Program-made: the position numbers and the translations under genes
Source: Acanthosoma haemorrhoidale
Lineage: Eukaryota > Arthropoda > Insecta > Hemiptera > Acanthosomatidae
DNA: 64,000 nt
Assembly: GCA_930367205.1 (NCBI GenBank)
Contig: OV884014.1
Location: forward strand, 118,737,768-118,801,767
Reading direction: 5' to 3'
Notes under the pieces: model-generated
Seen by the model: only the letters and a program-made list of their open reading frames with translations
What the model was told of the DNA's origin: nothing
Databases searched by the model: none
In this document: one piece after another, positions 39,001 to 52,473 of the stretch
Numbering within the stretch: the stretch's first letter is position 1
How the letters are laid out: the number at the start of each line of letters is the position of its first letter

Positions 39001-41951
39001 ACAAGTAAATATACTATTAAATGATGTCGATTATGACAGTGTACCGTACCATTGGCACTCATAGTATCACGTGATACGATCGTATGATTGAAGTCACGAG
39101 TGAATATAATATCAAATGATGTCAATTATGATAGTGTACCGCATCATTGGCACTCATTATATCACTTGATACGATCGTATGATTGAAGTCACGAGTGAAT
39201 ATATCATCAAATGATGTTGAATATGATTGTATAATGTGTCATTGGCACACATTGTATCACGTGATACGATCGTATGATTAAAGTTACGAGTAAATGCAAC
39301 ATCAAATGATGTCGATTATGATAGTGTACCGCATCATTGGCACTCATTATATCACGTGATACGATCGTATGATGAAAGTTACGAGTGAATAAAACATCAA
39401 ATGATGTCGAATAGGATTGTATAATGTATCATTAGCACTCATTGTTTCACGTGATACGATCGTATGATTAAAGTTACGATTGGAGATACTAATAAATGAT
39501 GTTGAATATAATAGTGCACCATATCATTAGCACTTATTGTATCATGTGATGCGATCATATGATTAAAGTTACAAGTGAATATAACATCAAATGATGTCGA
39601 TTATAATAGTGTACCGCATCATTGGCACTCATTATATCACGTGATACTATCGTATGATTGAAGTCACGAGTGAATATAACATCAAATAATGCTAAATATG
39701 ATTGTATAGTGTAGCATTGACACTCATTGGATCACGAGATACGATCGTATGATTGAAGTCTAGAGTGAATATAACATCAAATGATGTTGAATATGATTGT
39801 ATAATGTATCATTAGCACTCATTGTTTCACGTGATACGATCGTATGATTAAAGTTACAGGTGAATATAACATCAAATCATGTCGATTATGATAGTGTACC
39901 GCATCATTGGCACTCATTATATCACGTGATACTATCGTATGATTGAAGTCACGAGTGAATATAACATCAAATGATGTCGATTATGATAGTGTACCTTATC
40001 ATTGGCACTCATTACATCACGTGATACGATCGTATAATGAAAGTTACGAGTAAATATACTATTAAATAATGTCGATTATGATAGTGTACCGCATTATTGG
40101 CACTCATTATATCACGTGATACGATCGTATGATTGAAGTCACGAGTAAATATAACATCAAATGATGTCAATTATGATAGTGTTCCGTATCATAAGCACTC
40201 ATTGTATCACGTGATACGATCGTATGATGAAAGTTACAAGTAAATATACTATTAAATGATGTCGATTATGACAGTGTACCGTACCATTAGCACTCATTGT
40301 ATCACGTGATACGATCGTATGATTGAAGTCACGAATGAATATAACATCAAATGATGTCGATTATGATAGTGTACCACATCATTAGCACACATTGTATCAC
40401 GTGGTACGATCGTATGATTAAAGTTACGAGTGAAGATAACATCAAATGATGTCGATTATAATAGTGTACCGTACCATTGGCACTCATAGTATCACGTGAT
40501 ACGATCGTATGATTGAAGTCAGGGGTGAATATAATATCAAATGATGTCAATTATGATAGTGTTCCGTATCATAAGCACTCATTGTATCACGTGATACGAT
40601 CGTATGATGAAAGTTACAAGTAAATATACTATTAAATGATGTCGATTATGACAGTGTACCGTACCATTGGCACTCATAGTATCACGTGATACGATCGTAT
40701 GATTGAAGTCACGAGTGAATATAATATCAAATGATGTCAATTATGATAGTGTACCGCATCATTGGCACTCATTATATCACTTGATACGATCGTATGATTG
40801 AAGTCACGAGTGAATATATCATCAAATGATGTTGAATATGATTGTATAATGTGTCATTGGCACACATTGTATCACGTGATACGATCGTATGATTAAAGTT
40901 ACGAGTAAATGCAACATCAAATGATGTCGATTATGATAGTGTACCGCATCATTGGCACTCATTATATCACGTGATACGATCGTATGATGAAAGTTACGAG
41001 TGAATAAAACATCAAATGATGTCGAATAGGATTGTATAATGTATCATTAGCACTCATTGTTTCACGTGATACGATCGTATGATTAAAGTTACGATTGGAG
41101 ATACTAATAAATGATGTTGAATATAATAGTGCACCATATCATTAGCACTTATTGTATCATGTGATGCGATCATATGATTAAAGTTACAAGTGAATATAAC
41201 ATCAAATGATGTCGATTATAATAGTGTACCGCATCATTGGCACTCATTATATCACGTGATACTATCGTATGATTGAAGTCACGAGTGAATATAACATCAA
41301 ATAATGCTAAATATGATTGTATAGTGTAGCATTGACACTCATTGGATCACGAGATACGATCGTATGATTGAAGTCTAGAGTGAATATAACATCAAATGAT
41401 GTTGAATATGATTGTATAATGTATCATTAGCACTCATTGTTTCACGTGATACGATCGTATGATTAAAGTTACAGGTGAATATAACATCAAATCATGTCGA
41501 TTATGATAGTGTACCGCATCATTGGCACTCATTATATCACGTGTTACTATCGTATGATTGAAGTCACGAGTGAATATAACATCAAATGATGCTAAATATG
41601 ATTGTATAGTGTATCATTAGCACTCATTGTTTCACGTGATATGATCGTATGATTAAAGTTACGAGTAAATATAACATCAAATGATGTTGAATATGATTGT
41701 ATAATGTATCATTAGCACTCATTGTTTCACGTGATACGATCGTATGATTAAAGTTACAGGTGAATATAACATCAAATGATGTCGATTATGATAGTGTACC
41801 GCATCATTGGCACTCATTATATCACGTGATACTATCGTATAATGAAAGTTACGAGTGAATATACTATTAAATGATGTCGATTATGATAGTGTACCGCATC
41901 ATTGGCACTAATTGTATCACGTGATACGATCGTATGATCAAAGCTACGAGT
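30088..41951. repeat. Variable-length HOR series in A4 (15-30 monomers per unit)
   Basis: A diagnostic dimer recurs at 30088, 31798, 34078, 36927, 38732 and 40347. Intervals are 1,710 (18 x 95), 2,280 (24 x 95), 2,849 (30 x 95 minus one base), 1,805 (19 x 95) and 1,615 (17 x 95). A half-dimer also recurs at 30563 and 32273, again 1,710 apart. The unusual GTCTAGAGTGAAT unit at 39761 recurs at 41376, 1,615 bp later, so the last units are very recent copies. Unit length varies by whole monomers, which is typical of unequal exchange between misaligned HORs. Confidence 0.85.
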
Positions 41952-43142
41952 TAACATAATAGGGCAGGAATTATTGTACCAGCTATGAAATACGCATTTT
42001 TGTAAAATTCTACTTTTTGACGATATTTTTCTTGTTTTGGTATGAGGAAATCATAATTGTTCAGGAGCTAACGTACCAGCTATAAAATACTCTTATATGT
42101 AAAAATTTAACTTTTCGACGATATTTTCCTTGTTTTGGTATCAGGAGAACATAATGGGGCAGGAGCTAACTTACTATCTATGAAATACGCATTTTCGAAA
42201 AATTCGACTTTTTGAAGATATTTTCCTTGATTTCGTATCAGGAGAACATAAAAGAGCAGGAGCTAACGTTCCAGCTATGAAATACCCATTTTTTAAAAAT
42301 TCGACTTTTTGACGATATTTTCGTATCAGGAGAACATAATGGGGAAGGAGCTGACGTACCAGCTATGAAATACGCAATTTTTGTAAAAATTTGAGTTTTC
42401 GACGATATTTTCCTTGTTTTGGTATCAGGAGAACATAATGGGGAAGGAGCTAACGTACTAGCTATGAAATACGCATTTTCGAAAAATTCGACTTTTTGAC
42501 GATATTTTCTTTGATTTCGTATCAGGAGAACATAAAAGAGCAGAAGCTAACGTTCCAGCTATAAAATACCCATTTTTTAAAAATTCAACTTTTTGACGAT
42601 ATTTTCCTTGTTTTCGTATCAGGAGAACATAATAGGGTTAGAGCTAACGTACCAGCTATGAAATACGCAATTTTTGTAAAAATTTGAGTTTTCGACGATA
42701 TTTTCCTTGTTTTGGTATCAGGAGAACATAATGGGGCAGGAGCTAACGTACTAGCTATGAAATACGCATTTTCGAAAAATTCGACTTTTTGACGATATTT
42801 TCTTTGATTTCGTATCAGGAGAACATAAAAGAGCAGGAGCTAACGTTCCAGCTATGAAATACCCATTTTTTAAAAATTCGACTTTTTGACGATATTTTCC
42901 TTGTTTCGGTATCAGGAGAACATAATGGGGCAGGAACTAACGTACTAGCTCTAAATATGCATTTTAGTAAAAATTCGACTTTTTGACGACATTTTTCTTG
43001 TTTTGGTATCAGGAGAACATAATGGGGCAGGTGCTAACGTACAAGCTATGAAATACGCATTTTTGTAAAAATTCAACTTTTTTAAAATGTTTTCTTTGTT
43101 TTGGTATCAGGAGTACATAAAGGGGCAAGAGCTAACGTACAA
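41952..43142. repeat. Satellite B array, block B4
   Basis: About 12.2 monomers (1,191 bp). It has the same order of monomers as B6 but is 9 bp shorter. Near 42316 the sequence reads GACGATATTTTCGTATCAGG where B6 has an extra CCTTGTTTT-type 9-bp segment, which explains the whole difference. Other private changes include TTACTATCTATG near 42172 and GGGTTAGAGC near 42635 (B6: GGGTTGGAGC). Most interior units are the ATTTTCGAAAAATTCG type. Confidence 0.94.
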
Positions 43143-43162
43143 GATCATACGATCGTATGATC
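43143..43162. repeat. B4/A5 junction palindrome, perfect 20 bp
   Basis: GATCATACGATCGTATGATC, self-complementary, at the B4-to-A5 boundary. Upstream B sequence has GGAGTACATAAAGGGG rather than the usual GGAGAACATAAAGGGG, a variant shared only with B6. Confidence 0.95.
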
Positions 43163-43266
43163 AAAGTTACGAGTGAATATGACTTCAAATGATGTCAAAT
43201 ATGATTGTGTGCCGTATCATTTGCACTTATTGTATCACGTGATACAATCGTATGATTGAAGTTACA

Positions 43267-46200
43267 GTGAATATACTATAAAATGATGTCGATTATGATA
43301 GTGTACCGCATCATTGGCACTCATTATATCACGTGATACTATCGTATGATTGAAGTCACGAGTGAATATAACATCAAATGATGCTAAATATGATTGTATA
43401 GTGTATCATTAGCACTCATTGTTTCACGTGATACGATCGTATGATTAAAGTTACGAGTAAATATAACATCAAATGATGTCGAATATGATAATGTACCGTA
43501 TCATTAGCACTCATATTATCACGTGATACGATCGTATAATGAAAGTTACGAGTGAATATAACATCAAATGATGTTGAATATGATTGTATAATGTATCATT
43601 AGCACTCATTGTTTCACGTGATACGATCGTATGATTAAAGTTACGAGTAAATCTATCATCAAATGATGTCGAATATGATAGTGTACCTTATCATTAGCAC
43701 TCATTATATCACGTGATACGATCGTATAATGAAAGTTACGAGTAAATATACTATTAAATAATGTCGATTATGATAGTGTACCGCATCATTGGCACTCATT
43801 ATATCACGTGATACGATCGTATGATTGAAGTCACGAGTGAATATAACATCAAATGATGTCAATTATGATAGTGTTCCGTATCATAAGCACTCATTGTATC
43901 ACGTGATACGATCGTATGATGAAAGTTACAAGTAAATATACTATTAAATGATGTCGATTATAACAGTGTACCGTACCATTGGCACTCATAGTATCACGTG
44001 TTACGATCGTATGATTGAAGTCACGAATGAATATAACCTCAAATGATGTCGATTATGATAGTGTACCGCATCATTAGCACACATTGTATCACGTGGTACG
44101 ATCGTATGATTAAAGTTACGAGTGTAGATAACATCAAATGATGTCGATTATAATAGTGTACCGTACCATTGGCACTCATAGTATCACGTGATACGATCGT
44201 ATGATTGAAGTCAAGAGTGAATATAATATCAAATGATGTCAATTATGATAGTGTTCCGTATCATAAGCACACATTGTATCACGTGATACGATCGTATGAT
44301 GAAAGTTACAAGTAAATATACTATTAAATGATGTCGATTATGACAGTGTACCGTACCATTGGCACCCATAGTATCACGTGATACGATCGTATGATTGAAG
44401 TCACGAGTGAATATAATATCAAATGATGTCAATTATGATAGTGTACCGCATCATTGGCACTCATTATATCACTTGATACGATCGTATGATTGAAGTCACG
44501 AGTGAATATATCATCAAATGATGTTGAATATGATTGTATAATGTGTTGTTGGCAAACATTGTATCACGTGATACGATCGTATGATTAAAGTTACGAGTGA
44601 ATACAACATCAAATGATGTCGATTATGATAGTGTACCGCATCATTGGCAATCATTATATCACGTGATACGATCGTTTGATGAAAGTTACGAGTGAATATA
44701 ACATCAAATGATGTCGAATAGGATTGTATAATGTATCATTAGCACTCATTGTTTCACGTGATACGATCGTATGATTAAAGTTACGATTGGAGATACTAAT
44801 AAATGATGTTGAATATAATAGTGCACCATATCATTAGCACTTATTGTATCATGTGATGCGATCGTATGATTAAAGTTACAAGTGAATATAACATCAAATG
44901 ATGTCGATTATAATAGTGTACCGCATCATTGGCACTCATTATATCACGTGTTACTATCGTATGATTGAAGTCACGAGTGAATATTACATCAAATAATGCT
45001 AAATATGATTGTATATTGTAGCATTGACACTCATTGTATCACGAGATACGATCGTATGATTAAAGTCACGAGTGAATATAACATCAAATGATGTTGAATA
45101 TGATTGTATAATGTATCATTAGCACTCATTGTTTCACGTGATACGATCGTATGATTAAAGTTACGAGTGAATATACTATAAAATGATGTCGATTATGATA
45201 GTGTACCACATCATTGGCACTCATTATATCACGTGATACGATCGTATAATGAAAGTTACGAGTGAATATACTATAAAATGATGTCGATTATGATAGTGTA
45301 CCGCATCATTGGCACTCATTATATCACGTGATACTATCGTATGATTGAAGTCACGAGTGAATATAACATCAAATGATGCTAAATATGATTGTATAGTGTA
45401 TCATTAGCACTCATTGTTTCACGTGATACGATCGTATGATTAAAGTTACGAGTAAATATAACATCAAATGATGTCGAATATGATAATGTACCGTATCATT
45501 AGCACTCATATTATCACGTGATACGATCGTATAATGAAAGTTACGAGTGAATATAACATCAAATGATGTTGAATATGATTGTATAATGTATCATTAGCAC
45601 TCATTGTTTCACGTGATACGATCGTATGATTAAAGTTACGAGTAAATCTATCATCAAATGATGTCGAATATGATAGTGTACCTTATCATTGGCACTCATT
45701 ATATCACGTGATACGATCGTATAATGAAAGTTACGAGTAAATATACTATTAAATAATGTCGATTATGATAGTGTACCGCATCATTGGCACTCATTATATC
45801 ACGTGATACGATCGTATGATTGAAGTCACGAGTGAATATAACATCAAATGATGTCAATTATGATAGTGTTCCGTATCATAAGCACTCATTGTATCACGTG
45901 ATACGATCGTATGATGAAAGTTACAAGTAAATATACTATTAAATGATGTCGATTATATCAGTGTACCGTACCATTGGCACTCATAGTATCACGTGTTACG
46001 ATCGTATGATTGAAGTCACGAATGAATATAACCTCAAATGATGTCGATTATGATAGTGTACCGCATCATTAGCACACATTGTATCACGTGGTACGATCGT
46101 ATGATTAAAGTTACGAGTGAAGATAACATCAAATGATGTCGATTATAATAGTGTACCGTACCATTGGCACTCATAGTATCACGTGATACGATCGTATGAT

Positions 46201-46712
46201 TGAAGTCAAGAGTGAATATAATATCAAATGATGTCAATTATGATAGTGTTCCGTATCATAAGCACACATTGTATCACGTGATACGATCGTATGATGAAAG
46301 TTACAAGTAAATATACTATTAAATGATGTCGATTATGACAGTGTACCGTACCATTGGCACCCATAGTATCACGTGATACGATCGTATGATTGAAGTCACG
46401 AGTGAATATAATATCAAATGATGTCAATTATGATAGTGTACCGCATCATTGGCACTCATTATATCACTTGATACGATCGTATGATTGAAGTCACGAGTGA
46501 ATATATCATCAAATGATGTTGAATATGATTGTATAATGTGTTGTTGGCAAACATTGTATCACGTGATACGATCGTATGATTAAAGTTACGAGTGAATACA
46601 ACATCAAATGATGTCGATTATGATAGTGTACCGCATCATTGGCAATCATTATATCACGTGATACGATCGTTTGATGAAAGTTACGAGTGAATATAACATC
46701 AAATGATGTCGA
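43267..46712. repeat. 21-monomer (1,995-bp) tandem duplication in A5
   Basis: Copy one is 43267-45261. Copy two is 45262-46712 and is truncated where sequence after GATGTCGA changes from ATAGG to TTATG. Marker units recur exactly 1,995 bp apart, for example at 44039/46034. Small differences separate the copies: GAGTGTAGATAAC near 44123 against GAGTGAAGATAAC near 46118, and CTTATCATTAGC near 43686 against CTTATCATTGGC near 45681. Confidence 0.87.
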
Positions 46713-47258
46713 TTATGATAGTGTACCACATCATTGGCACTCATTATATCACGTGATACGATCGTATAATGAAAGTTACGAGTGAATATAACATCAAATG
46801 ATGTCGATTATAATAGTGTATCGCATCATTGGCACTCATTATATCACGTGATACTATCGTATGATTGAAGTCACGAGTGAATATAACATCAAATAATGCT
46901 AAATATGATTGTATAGTGTAGCATTGACACTCATTGTATCACGAGATACGATCGTATGATTGAAGTCACGAGTGAATATAACATCAAATAATGCTAAATA
47001 GGATTGTATAGTGTAGCATTGACACTCATAGTATCACGAGATACGATCGTATGATTAAAGTCACGAGTGAATATAACATCAAATGATGTTGAATATGATT
47101 GTATAATGTATCATTAGCACTCATTGTTTCACGTGATACGATCGTATGATTAAAGTTACGAGTGAATATACTAATAAATAATGTCGATTATGATAGTGTA
47201 CCGCATCATTGGCACTAATTGTATCACGTGATACGATCGTATGATCAAAGCTACGAGT

Positions 47259-48944
47259 TAACATAATAGGGCAGGAATTATTGTACCAGCTATGAATTAC
47301 GCATTTTTGTAAAATTCTACTTTTTGACGATATTTTTCTTGTTTTGGTATGAGGAAATCATAATTGTTCAGGAGCTAACGTACCAGCTATAAAATACTCT
47401 TATATGTAAAAATTTAACTTTTTGATGACATTTTCCTTGTTTTGGTATCAGGAGAACATAATAAGGCAGGAGCTAACGTACTAGCTGAGAAATACGCATT
47501 TTTGTAAAAATTTGAGTTTTCGACGATATTTTCCTTGTTTTGGTATCAGGAGAACATAATGGGGCAGGAGCTAACGTACTAACTATGAAATACGCATTTT
47601 CGAAAAATTCGACTTTTTGACGATATTTTCCTTGATTTCGTATCAGGAGAACATAAAAGAGCAGGAGCTAACGTTCCAGCTATGAAATACCCATTTTTTA
47701 AAAATTCGACTTTATGACGATATTTTCCTTGTTTTCCTATCAGGAGAACATAATGGGGCAGGAGCTGACGTACTAGCTATGAAATACGCATTTTTAAAAA
47801 ATTCAACTTTTTGACGATATTTTCCTGGTTTTCGTATCAGGAGAACATAATAGGGCAGGAGCTAACGTACCAGCTATGAAATACGCAATTTTTGTAAAAA
47901 TTTGAGTTTTCGACGATATTTTCCTTGTTTTGGTATCAGGAGAACATAATGGGGCAGGAGCTAACGTACTAGCTATGAAATACGCATTTTCGAAAAATTC
48001 GACTTTTTGACGATATTTTTCTTGATTTCGTATCAGGAGAACATAAAAGAGCAGGAGCTAACGTACTAGCTATGAAATACGCATTTTTAAAAAATTCAAC
48101 TTTTTGACGATATTTTTCTCGTTTTCGTATCAGGAGAACATAATAGGGCAGGAGCTAACGTTCCAGCTATGAAATACCCATTTTTTAAAAATTCGACTTT
48201 ATGACGATATTTTCCTTGTTTTCCTATCAGGAGAACATAATGGGGCAGGAGCTGACGTACTAGCTATGAAATACGCATTTTTAAAAAATTCAACTTTTTG
48301 ACGATATTTTCCTGGTTTTCGTATCAGGAGAACATAATAGGGCAGGAGCTAACGTACCAGCTATGAAATACGCAATTTTTGTAAAAATTTGAGTTTTCGA
48401 CGATATTTTCCTTGTTTTGGTATCAGGAGAACATAATGGGGCAGGAGCTAACGTACTAGCTATGAAATACGCATTTTCGAAAAATTCGACTTTTTGACGA
48501 TATTTTTCTTGATTTCGTATCAGGAGAACATAAAAGAGCAGGAGCTAACGTACTAGCTATGAAATACGCATTTTTAAAAAATTCAACTTTTTGACGATAT
48601 TTTTCTCGTTTTCGTATCAGGAGAACATAATAGGGCAGGAGCTAACGTACTAGCTATGAAATACCTATTTTTAAAAAATTCAACTTTTTGACGATATTTT
48701 TCTCGTTTTCGTATCAGGAGAACATAATAGGGCAGGAGCTAACGTACCAGCTATGAAATACGCATTTTTGTAAAAATTTGACTTTTGGACGATATTTTCC
48801 TTGTTTTGGTATCAGGAGAACATAATGGGACAGGAGCTAACGTACTAGCTCTAAATACGCATTTTTGTAAAAATTCGACTTTTTGACGTCATTTTTCTTA
48901 TTTTGGTATCAGGAGAACATAAAGGGGCAAGAGCTAACGTACAA
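47259..48944. repeat. Satellite B array, block B5 (expanded)
   Basis: About 17.2 monomers. It has the standard edge units, with a private GCTATGAATTACGC in the first (shared with B7). It contains a 487-bp tandem duplication that B7 lacks, listed separately. Units near the right end carry TTTTTCTCGTTTTCG and TTTGACTTTTGGACG variants and then the common terminal units. Confidence 0.95.
47671..48644. repeat. 487-bp (about five-monomer) tandem duplication in B5
   Basis: ACGTTCCAGCTATGAAATAC with a GACTTTATGACG unit begins at 47671 and again at 48158, 487 bp apart. The private variants CTTGTTTTCCTATC and GGAGCTGACGTACTAGC recur at the same offset. B7, the counterpart in the duplicated 9-kb unit, has one copy, and 1,686 - 1,199 = 487 bp exactly. 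The event therefore distinguishes the two super-repeat copies. Confidence 0.9.
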
Positions 48945-48964
48945 GATCATACGATCGTATGATC
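48945..48964. repeat. B5/A6 junction palindrome, perfect 20 bp
   Basis: GATCATACGATCGTATGATC, self-complementary, directly after the B5 terminal unit. Confidence 0.95.
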
Positions 48965-49364
48965 AAAGTTACGAGTGAATATGTCATCAAATGATGTCAA
49001 ATATGATAGTGTGCCGTATCATTTGCACTTATTGTATCACGTGATACAATCGTATGATTGAAGTTACAGTGAATATACTATTAAATAATGTCGATTATGA
49101 CAGTGTACTGTAGCATTGGCACTCATTGTATCACGTGATACGATCGTATGATTGAAGTCATGAATGAATATAACATCAAATGATGTCGAATATGATAATG
49201 AACCGCATCATTGGCAATCATTATATCACGTGATACCATCATATGATTGAAGTCACGAGTGAATATAACATCAAATGATGTTGTATGATTGTATAATGTA
49301 TCATTAGCACTCATTGTTTCACGTGATACGATCGTATGATTAAAGTTACAGGTGAATATAATAT

Positions 49365-51074
49365 CAATTGATGTCGTATATAATAGCGCACCATATCATT
49401 AGCACTTATTGTATCATGTGATGTGATCGTATGATTAAAGTCACGAGTGAATATAACATCAAATAATGCTAAATATGATTGTATAGTGTAGCATTGACAC
49501 TCATTGTATCACGAGATTCGATCGTATGATTAAAGTCACGAGTGAATATACTATAAAATGATGTCGATTATGATAGTGTACCACATCATTGGCACTCACT
49601 ATATCACGTGATACGATCGTATGATTGAAGTCACGAGTGAATATAATATTAAATGATGTTAATTATGATAGTGTTGCGTATCATAAGCACTCATTGTATC
49701 ACGTGATACGATCGTATGATGAAAGTTACGAGTGAATATAACATCAAATGATGTCGAATAGGATTGTATAATGTATCATTAGCACTTATTGTTTCACGTG
49801 ATACGATCGTACGATTAAAGTTACGATTGGAGATACTAATAAATGATGTTGAATATAATAGTGCACCATATCATTAGCACTTATTGTATCATGTGATGCG
49901 ATCGTATGATTAAAGTTACAAGTGAATATACTATAAAATGATGTCGATTATAATAGTGTACCGCATCATTGGCACTCATTATATCACGTGATACTATCGT
50001 ATGATTGAAGTCACGAGTAAATATAACATCAAATGATGTTTAATATGATTGTATAATGTATCATTAGCACTCATTGTTTCACGTGATACGATCGTATGAT
50101 CAAAGTTACAGGTGAATATAACATCAAATGATGTTTAATATAATTGTATAATGTATCATTAGCACTCATTGTTTCACGTGATACGATCGTATGATTAAAG
50201 TTACAGGTGAATATAATATCAATTGATGTCGTATATAATAGCGCACCATATCATTAGCACTTATTGTATCATGTGATGTGATCGTATGATTAAAGTCACG
50301 AGTGAATATAACATCAAATAATGCTAAATATGATTGTATAGTGTAGCATTGACACTCATTGTATCACGAGATTCGATCGTATGATTAAAGTCACGAGTGA
50401 ATATACTATAAAATGATGTCGATTATGATAGTGTACCACATCATTGGCACTCATTATATCACGTGATACGATCGTATGATTGAAGTCACGAGTGAATATA
50501 ATATTAAATGATGTTAATTATGATAGTGTTGCGTATCATAAGCACTCATTGTATCACGTGATACGATCGTATGATGAAAGTTACGAGTGAATATAACATC
50601 AAATGATGTCGAATAGGATTGTATAATGTATCATTAGCACTTATTGTTTCACGTGATACGATCGTACGATTAAAGTTACGATTGGAGATACTAATAAATG
50701 ATGTTGAATATAATAGAGCACCATATCATTAGCACTAATTGTATCATGTGATGCGATCGTATGATTAAAGTTACAAGTGAATATACTATAAAATGATGTC
50801 GATTATAATAGTGTACCGCATCATTGGCACTCGTTATATCACGTGATACTATCGTATGATTGAAGTCACGAGTAAATATAACATCAAATGATGTTTAATA
50901 TGATTGTATAATGTATCATTAGCACTCATTGTTTCACGTGATACGATCGTATGATCAAAGTTACAGGTGAATATAACATCAAATGATGTTTAATATAATT
51001 GTATAATGTATCATTAGCACTCATTGTTTCACGTGATACGATCGTATGATCAAAGTTACAGGTGAATATAACAT
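49365..51074. repeat. 9-monomer (855-bp) tandem duplication in A6
   Basis: The CAATTGATGTCGTATATAAT unit begins at 49365 and recurs at 50220. The order of following units is the same in both copies: GCTAAATATG, CACCACATC, TTGCG, GTCGAATAGG with GATCGTACGATT, CGATTGGAG, and two GTTTAATAT units. Differences include AATAGTGCACC against AATAGAGCACC near 50712. The match fades within a few bases of 51070. A8 carries the same duplication at 58189 and 59044. Confidence 0.86.
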
Positions 51075-51253
51075 CAAATGATGTCGATTATGATAGTGTA
51101 CCGCATCATTGGCACTCATTAAATCACGTGATACTATCGTATAATGAAAGGTACGAGTGAATATACTAATAAATGATGTCGATTATGATAGTGTACCGCA
51201 TCATTGGCACTAATTGTATCACGTGATACGATCGTATGATCAAAGCTACGAGT

Positions 51254-52453
51254 AAACATAATAGGGCAGGAATTATTGTACCTGCTATGAAATACGCATT
51301 TTTGTAAAATTCTACTTTTTGACGATATTTTTCTTGTTTTGGTATGAGGAAATCATAATTGTTCAGGAGCTAACGTACCAGCTATAAAATACTCTTATAT
51401 GTAAAAATTTAACTTTTCGACGATATTTTCCTTGTTTTGGTATCAGGAGAACATAATGGGGCAGGAGCTAACGTACTAGCTATGAAATACGCATTTTCGA
51501 AAAATTCGACTTTTTGACGATATTTTCCTTGATTTCGTATCAGGAGAACATAAAAGAGCAGGAGCTAACGTTCCAGCTATGAAATACCCATTTTTTAAAA
51601 ATTCGACTTTTTGACGATATTTTCCTTGTTTTCGTATCAGGAGAACATAATGGGGAAGGAGCTGACGTACCAGCTATGAAATACGCAATTTTTGTAAAAA
51701 TTTGAGTTTTCGACGATATTTTCCTTGTTTTGGTATCAGGAGAACATAATGGGGCAGGAGCTAACGTACTAGCTATGAAATACGCATTTTCGAAAAATTG
51801 GACTTTTTGACGATATTTTCTTTGATTTCGTATCAGGAGAACATAAAAGAGCAGGAGCTCACGTTCCAGCTATAAAATACCCATTTTTTAAAAATTCGAC
51901 TTTTTGACGATATTTTCCTTGATTTCGTATCAGGAGAACATAATAGGGTTGGAGCTAACGTACCAGCTATGAAATACGCAATTTTTGTAAAAATTTGAGT
52001 TTTCGACGATATTTTCCTTGTTTTGGTATCAGGAGAACATAATGGGGCAGGAGCTAACGTACTAGCTATGAAATACGCATTTTCGAAAAATTCGACTTTT
52101 TGACGATATTTTCTTTGATTTCGTATCAGGAGAACATAAAAGAGCAGGAGCTAACGTTCCAGCTATGAAATACCCATTTTTTAAAAATTCGACTTTTTGA
52201 CGATATTTTCCTTGTTTCGGTATCAGGAGAACATAATGGGGCAGGAACTAACGTACTAGCTCTAAATATGCATTTTAGTAAAAATTCGACTTTTTGACGA
52301 CATTTTTCTTGTTTTGGTATCAGGAGAACATAATGGGGCAGGTGCTAACGTACAAGCTATGAAATACGCATTTTTGTAAAAATTCAACTTTTTTAAAATG
52401 TTTTCTTTGTTTTGGTATCAGGAGTACATAAAGGGGCAAGAGCTAACGTACAA
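51254..52453. repeat. Satellite B array, block B6
   Basis: About 12.2 monomers (1,200 bp). The first unit reads AAACATAATAGGGCAGGAATTATTGTACCTGC-type, shared with B8 and B9. The interior matches B4 apart from the 9-bp deletion in B4 and point changes such as GAAAAATTGGAC near 51794 and GGAGCTCACG near 51864. It ends with the GGAGTACATAAAGGGG terminal unit. Confidence 0.95.
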
Positions 52454-52473
52454 GATCATACGATCGTATGATC
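52454..52473. repeat. B6/A7 junction palindrome, perfect 20 bp
   Basis: GATCATACGATCGTATGATC, self-complementary, at the B6-to-A7 boundary. Confidence 0.95.

Larger units (their letters stand above)
28241..41951. repeat. Satellite A array, block A4
   Basis: About 144.3 monomers (13,711 bp, remainder 31), the longest complete A block. Its left edge carries the junction palindrome but then a different first unit (GAATATACTATTAAATG). The interior is a variable-length HOR series marked by a dimer reading CACCACATCATTAGCAC-type then CACGTGGTACG, and by a unit reading GTCAGGGGTGAATATAATATC. A one-base deletion gives GAATATATATCAATTG near 34450. The right end matches the ends of A6 and A9 in unit order and enters B4. 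Confidence 0.95.
43143..47258. repeat. Satellite A array, block A5
   Basis: About 43.3 monomers (4,116 bp, remainder 31). It consists of a head of junction type, then a 21-monomer tandem duplication, then about six distinct units that end the block. Units with CACGTGTTACG, CACTTGATACG and CGATCGTTTGATG show a range of damaged dyads. It is the same length as A7, and I saw no differences in the stretches compared by eye. Confidence 0.95.
48945..51253. repeat. Satellite A array, block A6
   Basis: About 24.3 monomers (2,309 bp, remainder 29). It starts with the palindrome and a GAATATGTCATC unit, and contains a shortened unit reading GATGTTGTATGATTG near 49277. The body is a nine-monomer tandem duplication marked by ATCAATTGATGTCGTATATAATAG units. 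The right edge reads GATCAAAGCTACGAGTAAAC rather than GAGTTAAC, a variant shared with A8 and A9. Confidence 0.95.
43143..52453. repeat. Four-block super-repeat A5-B5-A6-B6, copy 1 (9,311 bp)
   Basis: The order long A (4,116 bp), B, short A (2,309 bp), B recurs in 52454-61567. A5 and A7 have identical lengths, A6 and A8 have identical lengths, and rare variants match at a fixed 9,311-bp offset in A5/A7: TTATAACAGTG at 43972/53273 and GATTATATCAGTG near 45955/55265. Length differences between the copies come only from B5 (487 bp longer than B7) and B8 (290 bp longer than B6). This is a recent segmental duplication within satellite DNA, or an assembly duplication. Confidence 0.88.

Noticed and set aside
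42630..42645. AGGGTTAG word resembling telomere repeat
   Set aside because: A single occurrence in one B unit, arising by a point change from GGGTTGGAGC or GGGCAGGAGC; no tandem TTAGGG or TTTAGGG is present.
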